Shown here one piece after another: positions 39,070-45,224 of a stretch of DNA of 45,224 nt. Within the stretch, counting starts at the first letter, position 1. Every line of letters starts with the position of its first letter. This DNA is from an uncultured Clostridia bacterium. Lineage in GTDB: Bacteria > Bacillota > Clostridia > Christensenellales > Borkfalkiaceae. The stretch spans positions 1 through 45,224 of the forward strand of contig CALZDP010000010.1 of the NCBI GenBank assembly GCA_945638575.1, given 5' to 3'. The translations under genes were made by a program, and so were the position numbers. The notes beneath the pieces were generated by a model, which saw nothing but the letters and a program-made list of their open reading frames with translations, was not told where the DNA came from and did no database searches.

Positions 39070-40284
39070 ATGAAAAAAACAATAATTTCTCTACTTATAG
39101 TAACTTTAATCGCAACCATATTTTGCGGAGCGGTCGGGTGTAATCCGACGGGGAACACAGATCCTTCTTCGCTGGTGATATGGCACGACAAAGAAGAAGC
39201 CGTAATTACGCCGTTGCAAGACTACGTTAAAAAGGCGTTACCCAATATTACGGTAACTTTTGAACGCAAATCAAGTCTGACCGATTCTTTAAAATTGGTC
39301 GGAAACGATCCTAATTCTGCGCCGGATATGTTTATTTTTGCGCACGACAAAATAGGCGTGTTTGCAGAAATGAACATATTAACGCCCGTTACCGATATTA
39401 TCGGTGAAGATTTCAAATCCGAATATCTGCCGATGACCTTATCTGCGGTAACTTACAAAGAAAAATTATATCAACTTCCGCTATACTTTGAAACTTTACT
39501 GTTTATGTACAACAGCAAATATATGTTGGAAAACGAAGTTCCCGAAACTACCGATGAATTGTTAGAGTATATGAAAAACAACACCGGCCGCGGACGGTAC
39601 GGGTTTGTGGAACAGCACAGTACCGCTTATTATTCCGCCGGTTGGATTCATGCCTTTGGCGGTTGTATTATCGATGACAGCGGAACGCCTTTCCCCAATG
39701 GCCAAGCGGTAAAGGACGCTTTGAATTACCATACTCAATTTGTGAATTTGATGCCCGGCGAGTCGGAATATAACACCGTAAACACCCTGTTTTTGAACGG
39801 TAAAGCGGACGCCACTATCGGCGGACCGTGGATGGTTCCTTCCGCAAGAGACGCCGGTATCAAACTCGGTATTGCGCCGATGCCGACGGTAACGGGTACG
39901 CGCAAATCTTTGGCGCCCTATTCGGGCGTTCAAGGCATACACGTTCTCAAGTTTGCCGCCGAAAATAAGGCTCAGACGGTCAAAGACTTTTTGAATGTTT
40001 TGACTGCTTCGGAAGTCGGTATCAGATTGGCAATGGCAAGCGGTTGTGCGCCTGCAAAAACAGATTGCTACGACGACGAACGCATCAAAAAGGACGAAAT
40101 GGTACAAATAATGCGTCAAACGGCGGAAATTGCCGTTCCTATGCCGAATATTCCCGAAATGGACGTAATGTGGACGGTTGTCGATTCTCTTTTGATTGAC
40201 GTAAATTTAAAGAAAAAGAACATTGACGCAAGTTTCGATACCGCTTTGGAAAAAGCAAATTCATTGATAGACGCAATGAAATAA
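39070..40284 (+). CDS. Sugar ABC transporter substrate-binding lipoprotein (MalE-like)
   Basis: I start at the ATG at 39070, preceded by TAGGAGAAAG, giving 404 residues; a longer frame upstream crosses the terminator and is not credible. The signal peptide ends with lipobox GAVGC (C24). The mature protein is a cluster-1 family binding protein: LVIWHDKEEAVITPLQDYVKKALPNITVTFE, APDMFIFAHDKIGVFAE, LYQLPLYFETLLFMYN, FGGCIIDDSGTPF, FLNGKADATIGGPWMV and LAPYSGVQGIHVLK are all MalE-like. A maltodextrin ligand is inferred from the operon. The next gene follows seven bases after its stop. Confidence 0.93.
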   Translation: MKKTIISLLIVTLIATIFCGAVGCNPTGNTDPSSLVIWHDKEEAVITPLQDYVKKALPNITVTFERKSSLTDSLKLVGNDPNSAPDMFIFAHDKIGVFAEMNILTPVTDIIGEDFKSEYLPMTLSAVTYKEKLYQLPLYFETLLFMYNSKYMLENEVPETTDELLEYMKNNTGRGRYGFVEQHSTAYYSAGWIHAFGGCIIDDSGTPFPNGQAVKDALNYHTQFVNLMPGESEYNTVNTLFLNGKADATIGGPWMVPSARDAGIKLGIAPMPTVTGTRKSLAPYSGVQGIHVLKFAAENKAQTVKDFLNVLTASEVGIRLAMASGCAPAKTDCYDDERIKKDEMVQIMRQTAEIAVPMPNIPEMDVMWTVVDSLLIDVNLKKKNIDASFDTALEKANSLIDAMK

Positions 40285-40291
40285 TACTGCC

Positions 40292-41185
40292 ATGAAAAAG
40301 AAAACCAAAATCACATTAAAATCATATCTTTGGTCATCGCCATCACTTTTATTGATCGGCTTAATTGTGGTGTTTCCGATATTTTACACCGCATATATAT
40401 CTATGACCAATATGAACGTTTACCATTGGTTTGACTATACCGTTATCGGTTTCGACAACTATTTCAAAGCATTGTTTATGTTTGATTCCGGCTTTTTGTC
40501 GGCGCTTTTGGCAACAATTATTTGGACTTTGGTAAACATGATATTGCAGTTGGTTATTGCATACGTTTTGGCAACTCTTTTGAACAATCCCAAACTTAAA
40601 TTACGCAGGTTTTATAAAACGCTGTTGATGTTTCCTTGGGCGATGCCCGGTTACGTTTCGATACTGCTTTGGAAAACGGGTATGTTCAATACGGAATTCG
40701 GTTTACTAAATCAGTTAATGACAAAACTCGGTTTGGCTACCTATCATTGGCTTTCAAATGACCTATCGGCGTTTATTTGTTGTACGATAGTAAATTTATG
40801 GTTGGCGTTGCCATTTATGATAATGATTATAGACGGCGCAATGCAGTCCATTGACAAAAGTTATTACGAAGTCGCCAAGTTGGAAGGGGCAAATTGGATA
40901 CAACGCGCCTATTACGTAACGGTACCCACAATAAAACCCATTATCGCCCCTGCGGTGATAATTACGATATTCACCACATTCAAGCAATTTGACGTCGTTT
41001 ATCTGCTTACTCAACAAGCAGGCTCGAAAACCGGTTCGGGGTTTCATACCATATTGACTTTTGCATACGAAAACGCCTTTATCGCAAGCAACTACGGTTA
41101 CAGTTCGGCGATATCCATTATCATATTTATTTTGCTGATAGTGTTTTCCGCAACTTTCAAACTAAAAGAGGAGGGGGACAGATGA
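40292..41185 (+). CDS. Maltodextrin ABC transporter permease, MalF-like
   Basis: A 297-residue inner permease with six hydrophobic helices, the first preceded by a basic N-terminus (MKKKTKITLKSYLW). The EAA loop that contacts the ATPase reads YYEVAKLEGANWIQRAYYVTVPTIKPIIAPAVI. ISMTNMNVYHWFDYTVIGFDNYFKALF is the usual MalF-type region. The gene begins seven bases after the binding-protein gene and overlaps the malG-like gene by four bases. No ATPase gene is present. Confidence 0.92.
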   Translation: MKKKTKITLKSYLWSSPSLLLIGLIVVFPIFYTAYISMTNMNVYHWFDYTVIGFDNYFKALFMFDSGFLSALLATIIWTLVNMILQLVIAYVLATLLNNPKLKLRRFYKTLLMFPWAMPGYVSILLWKTGMFNTEFGLLNQLMTKLGLATYHWLSNDLSAFICCTIVNLWLALPFMIMIIDGAMQSIDKSYYEVAKLEGANWIQRAYYVTVPTIKPIIAPAVIITIFTTFKQFDVVYLLTQQAGSKTGSGFHTILTFAYENAFIASNYGYSSAISIIIFILLIVFSATFKLKEEGDR

Positions 41186-42024
41186 CAAAGAAGCCAAAAG
41201 AGATTGTAGGTCAAGTTTTCCTCAATATTTTCTTTATTGTGTTATGCTTTATAACGTTAGTGCCCATTTTGTATGCACTAAGCGTATCGTTCAGCAACCA
41301 AAACGGACTGCTGTCATCCGACTTTTCTTTTATCCCGAAAGATTTTACCTTTGCCAACTATAAGGAAGTTTTGTTCGGCGAAGATATAATGACTTGGTTT
41401 GGAAACACTATTTTGTTGGCGGTAGCAACGGTAGGTTTGTCGTTAACGGTTGCCGTTCCTGCGGCATACTGTTTTTCACGCCGAAGATTCCCCGGCAGAA
41501 AAGCCATTATTAAGTGTTTGATTTTGCTCAATTCCTTTCCTGCGATACTGTCAATGTTCGCCATATATCGTTTGCTTCGTCCGCTCGGACTTATAAACAA
41601 TAGGCTGGGCTTGATAATAGTCTACGTCGGCACGATGTCGGTGTTTAGTTTGTGGAACACAAAAGGTTACTTTGACACCATTCCCACCGCACTTGAAGAA
41701 TCTGCGCAAATCGACGGAGCAAATACCTTTCAAATTGTAATTAAAATCGTACTTCCGCTTGCACGGCCAAGCATAATCGTTACTGCTTTGATGGTGCTTA
41801 TTTACGTTTGGAACGAATATATCTATGCAACTACTTTTATGACGGGTGAAAAAACTTATACGTTGGCGGCGGGGTTGAATTCCTTGCAGGCAACCGAAAT
41901 GCAAGGCAGTTGGCCTGTGTTTGCCGCGGCTTCTATAGTTGTATCTTTGCCCGTTTTGATAATTTTCTTCTTGTGCCAAAAGTACATGACGTCAGGCTTG
42001 ACCGCAGGGGGTGTAAAAGGATGA
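41182..42024 (+). CDS. Maltodextrin ABC transporter permease, MalG-like
   Basis: A 280-residue permease with six membrane helices and the EAA loop LEESAQIDGANTFQIVIKIVLPLARPSIIVTALM. It starts within the end of the malF-like gene (ATGA) after a GAGGAGGGGG site. The C-terminus FLCQKYMTSGLTAGGVKG is the classic MalG end. Its stop overlaps the ATG of the amylase gene, showing tight translational coupling of transport to intracellular breakdown. Confidence 0.93.
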   Translation: MTKKPKEIVGQVFLNIFFIVLCFITLVPILYALSVSFSNQNGLLSSDFSFIPKDFTFANYKEVLFGEDIMTWFGNTILLAVATVGLSLTVAVPAAYCFSRRRFPGRKAIIKCLILLNSFPAILSMFAIYRLLRPLGLINNRLGLIIVYVGTMSVFSLWNTKGYFDTIPTALEESAQIDGANTFQIVIKIVLPLARPSIIVTALMVLIYVWNEYIYATTFMTGEKTYTLAAGLNSLQATEMQGSWPVFAAASIVVSLPVLIIFFLCQKYMTSGLTAGGVKG

Positions 42025-43742
42025 AACTGGATGCAGTGCTTCATATTCCTATGTCGGAATACGCCTACGGACTGGACGAAACGCATATCGTCTATAAATT
42101 ACGGTGCGCAAAGGGGGATTTAAAGAAAGTTACCCTTTACTACGGCGATACGGCTTGCCGTGTTACCCCCATAACCTTTTTCCCCGTAAAAATGGATATT
42201 GTCGCAAGCGACAAACTGCACGATTATTGGCAGGTAATTGTTGACAGCAAATACAATCGCGTTTACTATTACTTCGATATCGACGACGGAACTAAATCCG
42301 TTTACTATTACGGTTATTTGTTCACGGACAAACTTGTGGACGACCGTTCGCAATATTTTAAAATGCCCATAAACCACCGCGCAGACATTGCAAAAGTGCC
42401 AAGTTGGGTGGAAGACGCCGTTGTTTACAATATTTTTCCGGATAGTTTTGCTACTTCTCGCAAGCATATCTCTTGCAAAGCCCAAAGTTTTGACTATAAC
42501 GGAAACAAAGTTACGTCAAGACTCGGCGGAACGTTGCAGGGTGTTGCGGATAACGTTGATTATTTGACGCAATTAGGTGTAAATTGCGTGTATGTAAATC
42601 CTATATTCGTTGCAGGCGAGTACCACAAATACGATTTGTTGGACTATTATCACGTAGACCCCTGTTTCGGCGGAGACGTTGCCTTCAAAAATATGGTGGA
42701 CAGGTTGCATGCGAAAGGAATCAAAGTCATTATAGACGGGGTTTTCAATCACTGCGGTTGGCACTTTTTTGCCTTTGAAGACGTTGTAAAAAATCAACAA
42801 AATTCCAAATACTGCGATTGGTTTTACGGTCTTAAGTTTCCGGTTGTTCGCCCCGATAATCCCGAAGATTATCCAACCTATACAACCTTTGCTTACGAAA
42901 GATTAATGCCCAAATTGGCAACGGATAATCCAACCGTACAACAATATTTTTGCGACGTCGGCAGATATTGGATTAAGCAATTTGATATCGACGGATGGAG
43001 GCTTGACGTCGCAAGCGAAGTAAACAGCGAATTTTGGCGTTCATTCAGAAGGGCTGTCAAGGAAGAAAAGCCCGAGGCTTTGCTCATCGGCGAAGTTTGG
43101 GAAACGGCAAATTATTGGCTATTAGGCGATATGTTCGATTCTGCAATGAACTATGATTTTCGTAAGCACAGCGAACTGTTCTTTGCAAAGTCGTGCATCG
43201 ACGCCGAAGAATTCGCCGGCAGGGTAACGCATATGTTGACAAGGTACAAACTCAACGTTCTGCCTGCACAATTAAACCTGTTAGATAGCCACGACGTCGG
43301 CAGATTTTTGTCCTTATGTAACGAGGATGTAAGGCGATTCAAACTTGCCGTCCTGTTTATGATGTCTTTTGTCGGTATGCCGACAATCTTTTACGGCGAC
43401 GAACAAGGGGTTGTCGGTACTAAAGAATCTGACTATCGCGCTTCAATGCCTTGGGATAATCCAAACGATGAGTTGTTTGAGTTTTTCAAAAAAGCAATAG
43501 CAATTCGCAAGACCTGTAAACCATTGAAAAAAGGCGATTTTAAAGTGATATCGGCGCAAAAAGACAGTCAACTTTTTGCTTACTCTCGTACATATAACGG
43601 CGAATCGGTAATCGCTTATCTTAACGCAGGAGAAAACTTTGTCCAACTTGACAAAATACAGGGCGAACTTCTGTGGCAAAACGGTCTTTGCGATAAAGGT
43701 CTTTATGGCTTCGGATTTTGTCTGTGTATTGACAAACGGTAG
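42021..43742 (+). CDS. Intracellular GH13 alpha-amylase / neopullulanase-type enzyme
   Basis: I start at the ATG at 42021 overlapping the malG stop, which gives 573 residues without signal peptide. Residues 1-120 look like the CBM34-type N-terminal domain of cyclomaltodextrinases and neopullulanases (GH13_20). The catalytic barrel begins PSWVEDAVVYNIFPDSFA. Conserved regions are DGVFNHCG, DGWRLDVASEV with nucleophile D329, LIGEVWE with acid/base E358, and LLDSHDVGRF with D425. The enzyme would hydrolyse imported maltodextrins or cyclodextrins. A strong lacI promoter has its -35 box inside the last codons. Confidence 0.92.
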   Translation: MKLDAVLHIPMSEYAYGLDETHIVYKLRCAKGDLKKVTLYYGDTACRVTPITFFPVKMDIVASDKLHDYWQVIVDSKYNRVYYYFDIDDGTKSVYYYGYLFTDKLVDDRSQYFKMPINHRADIAKVPSWVEDAVVYNIFPDSFATSRKHISCKAQSFDYNGNKVTSRLGGTLQGVADNVDYLTQLGVNCVYVNPIFVAGEYHKYDLLDYYHVDPCFGGDVAFKNMVDRLHAKGIKVIIDGVFNHCGWHFFAFEDVVKNQQNSKYCDWFYGLKFPVVRPDNPEDYPTYTTFAYERLMPKLATDNPTVQQYFCDVGRYWIKQFDIDGWRLDVASEVNSEFWRSFRRAVKEEKPEALLIGEVWETANYWLLGDMFDSAMNYDFRKHSELFFAKSCIDAEEFAGRVTHMLTRYKLNVLPAQLNLLDSHDVGRFLSLCNEDVRRFKLAVLFMMSFVGMPTIFYGDEQGVVGTKESDYRASMPWDNPNDELFEFFKKAIAIRKTCKPLKKGDFKVISAQKDSQLFAYSRTYNGESVIAYLNAGENFVQLDKIQGELLWQNGLCDKGLYGFGFCLCIDKR

Positions 43743-43758
43743 CCGCCGATAGTATAAT
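43729..43758 (+). promoter_or_regulatory. Promoter of the lacI-family gene
   Basis: TTGACA at 43729-43734, 18 bases, TATAAT at 43753-43758. The sequence right after the -35 box (AAACGGT) equals the centre of the candidate operators upstream of the operon, so autoregulation is possible. Confidence 0.75.
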
Positions 43759-43788
43759 TTATTCATTCATATTTGTGAGGTGTTCAAA

Positions 43789-44832
43789 GTGAGTGTAACT
43801 ATTAAAGATGTCGCAAAATGCGCGGGAACGTCGGTATCAACGGTGTCTAAAGTAATCAACGGCTACTACGGCATTTCGGAAGCAACTGTAGAACGCGTGC
43901 ACAAAGCAATGAAAGATTTGCGTTACTATCCCAATGCAAGCGCACAAAATTTTGCTACTCGTTCAACAAAAACCGTCGCCGTTTTGGCTAATCTTTCCGC
44001 AGATATTGCCTTTAAAAATCCTCATATGTTTGAGATAATTTCCGGCTTAGAAGAAAGTTTGAGCGCAAAAGGCTACCGAATGGTTTTGCAAAGCGTAGAA
44101 GAATCCAACGTTTACGAAAAGACAGAAGAACTTATCTCTCGTAAAAGCGTGGATGCCTTGGCAATTCACGTTTCCGTTATAACTCACCCACTTTCATCCT
44201 TACTTACCCGATCGCAATTTCCGCATATCGTGCTTGGCTGTCCCAGTTTTGAAAGTCAGGTTTGTTGGATAGATAATAACAACGTCTATTCCGGTACGAT
44301 CGCCGCGTCATACTTGCTTTCGATGGGGTATGAAAAAATAGCGTTTATCGGCGGTCAATATTACGACTTAGGTTCCACAAACAGATTGCAAGGCGTAAAG
44401 CAAGCATTAAACGAACGCAACTGCAAACTCGAAGACGGTTACATTTGGTTAGGGGAATCTACAAGAGACGACGGCTACCGAATGGCAAAACAAATGCTCG
44501 AGGCTCAAACCAAACCCGACGCAATCATTTGCGCAAACAATACCATAGCGTGGGGATGCCTTTCCGCGCTAAGGGATATGGGGTATTCCGTACCCGACGA
44601 TATCGGCGTGCTGACTTTCGACGACTATCCGTTATCGCAATTTATGGAACCGCCTTTGACTATCGTAGATATCAACGTTAGGGACTTGGGCGTGCAGGCA
44701 GGCAAATCTTTACTTAGAATTTTGCGCCATCAAAACACGCAAATACAAACTTTTGTAACAATCTCGAATCTTGTCGAAAGAAGTTCAACAAAAAATAAAA
44801 AGACCGGTATGCGTCAAAACTACCGTCACTGA
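43789..44832 (+). CDS. LacI-family transcriptional regulator of the starch locus
   Basis: A 347-residue LacI/GalR regulator. The helix-turn-helix and hinge are textbook: VTIKDVAKCAGTSVSTVSKVINGYYGISEATVERVHKAMKDLRYYPNASAQNFATRSTKTVAVL. The ligand domain follows (MGYEKIAFIGGQ...STNRLQGVKQAL, DAIICANNTIAWGCLSALRDMGYSVPDDIGVLTFDDYPLSQFMEPPLTIVD). I use GTG at 43789, eight bases after GAGG; GTG at 43780 is the alternative. It has its own promoter. It presumably binds the two GGGAAAACGGTTTCG sites and responds to maltose or maltodextrin, which is inference from position. Confidence 0.92.
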   Translation: MSVTIKDVAKCAGTSVSTVSKVINGYYGISEATVERVHKAMKDLRYYPNASAQNFATRSTKTVAVLANLSADIAFKNPHMFEIISGLEESLSAKGYRMVLQSVEESNVYEKTEELISRKSVDALAIHVSVITHPLSSLLTRSQFPHIVLGCPSFESQVCWIDNNNVYSGTIAASYLLSMGYEKIAFIGGQYYDLGSTNRLQGVKQALNERNCKLEDGYIWLGESTRDDGYRMAKQMLEAQTKPDAIICANNTIAWGCLSALRDMGYSVPDDIGVLTFDDYPLSQFMEPPLTIVDINVRDLGVQAGKSLLRILRHQNTQIQTFVTISNLVERSSTKNKKTGMRQNYRH

Positions 44833-45079
44833 TTTTTTAAGGCGTTTTTGTTGCCTTGTAAATGGGGTAAACTCGCTTACCCTAAAAGTACGGTTGCGTT
44901 AGTTTGGCTTTTTAAAAAATTCATTCTTAAAAACAAGCGATTTTAACGTTAACGGCGCACAGCAGAGAATACCGAAATAATTGTATTATGACTCTTTTAA
45001 AACCAAAAATATATTGTTACCAAAAATCTTTTCTCCTCATTTTTTAAAATAATAATCCGTCTGCTTATGCGCACATAAT
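44833..45079. other. Gene-less A+T-rich spacer after lacI
   Basis: No reading frame with a ribosome site was seen. GGGTAA-ACTCGC-TTACCC near 44865-44882 is a small hairpin. The strong terminator at 45080 lies about 250 bases after the lacI stop, so a short untranslated transcript here is possible but unproven. Confidence 0.4.
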
Positions 45080-45108
45080 AAAAGGCAAGGTTATTCCTTG
45101 CCTTTTTA
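45080..45108 (+). terminator. Intrinsic terminator
   Basis: AAAGGCAAGG - TTATT - CCTTGCCTTT followed by TT; 10-bp perfect stem. Confidence 0.8.
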
Positions 45109-45178
45109 GTATGGTTGGTGAATTATACTATTAAGTGCAACACATAGAGAATAAAAAAAAGAAGTTCACATAAATCTA

Positions 45179-45217
45179 TGGTATAATGTTAATAACGACA
45201 AAAACATAGCCAGGGAG
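45179..45217 (+). promoter_or_regulatory. Extended -10 promoter and ribosome site for a gene beyond the window
   Basis: TG-G-TATAAT at 45179-45187 and AGGGAG at 45212-45217, with seven bases to the window end. A start codon is expected immediately outside. Confidence 0.55.
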
Positions 45218-45224
45218 AAATATA

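Noticed and set aside
39562..40119. 185-codon minus-strand frame
   Set aside because: Antisense to the MalE-like gene, with no independent support.
41910..42020. 37-codon N-terminal extension of the GH13 enzyme
   Set aside because: It lies inside the malG-like gene; the ATG overlapping the malG stop fits the operon pattern and the family start.
1..45224. tRNA, rRNA, CRISPR array, prophage or toxin-antitoxin locus
   Set aside because: No T-loop-like GTTCRANNC with acceptor stem, no regularly spaced repeats, and no phage or toxin family genes were seen in the window.

Overview
The window looks like a chromosomal segment of a spore-forming, low-to-mid GC Bacillota (class Clostridia), most likely an uncultured gut-type lineage. 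The evidence is a recognisable sigG gene with its ylmC/ymxH partner, Gram-positive gene neighbourhoods (secA-prfB, DUF512-der-plsY, rlmH-tadA, prs-pth-mfd, maf-mreB), lipoprotein-type solute-binding proteins, and an A+T-rich intergenic background. No rRNA, tRNA, CRISPR array, phage gene or intact insertion sequence was found. Taxonomy below class level is inference.

Layout. Positions 1-591 hold a 43-codon small ORF and repeat-like spacer. 592-2271 (minus) is a Na+/phosphate cotransporter with a PhoU-like tail. 3058-8222 carries secA, prfB and tsaD. 8351-11445 has a ROK-like kinase, then maf overlapping an mreB-like actin gene. After a hairpin-rich spacer come ttcA-type (minus), a small multidrug-export-family membrane protein, queH, and a run of DUF512 radical-SAM protein, der, plsY, CPBP protease, rlmH and tadA. 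Then prs, pth, mfd and a large foldase-like lipoprotein (19545-27127). On the minus strand are a TIGR04076-type protein with its HTH regulator, and murG. Plus-strand glpK overlaps an acylglycerol-lipase-like hydrolase, followed by a repeat-rich spacer, a SecB-like protein, pgsA and a VTT-domain membrane protein. A minus-strand pair (phosphoribosyltransferase, type I phosphodiesterase) precedes sigG and ylmC.

The last 7 kb (37582-44832) is a starch/maltodextrin locus: a lipoprotein with three starch-binding-like modules, a solute-binding lipoprotein, two MalF/MalG permeases, an intracellular GH13 amylase/neopullulanase and a LacI regulator. Two identical 15-bp LacI/CcpA-like half-palindromic sites lie upstream of a good promoter in front of the first gene. 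No ATPase is encoded, so a shared MsmX-type ATPase elsewhere is expected.

The most unusual feature is not a gene. It is a family of at least 13 short repeats with a TATAG core followed by a (G/C)ACTTTT-like tail, spread through the window in both orientations. Most copies are intergenic and several sit just before start codons. One inverted pair forms the mreB terminator, and three apparent copies lie inside coding sequences (DUF512, mfd, glpK). A second family, built on AATTCTTAATT units, is followed by short hairpins whose stems differ between copies while remaining paired. Other points of interest are a 19-bp-arm operator overlapping the HTH gene promoter, a 12-bp-arm palindrome inside the start of mfd, and promoters placed so close to ATG (glpK, DUF512) that the transcripts should be leaderless.
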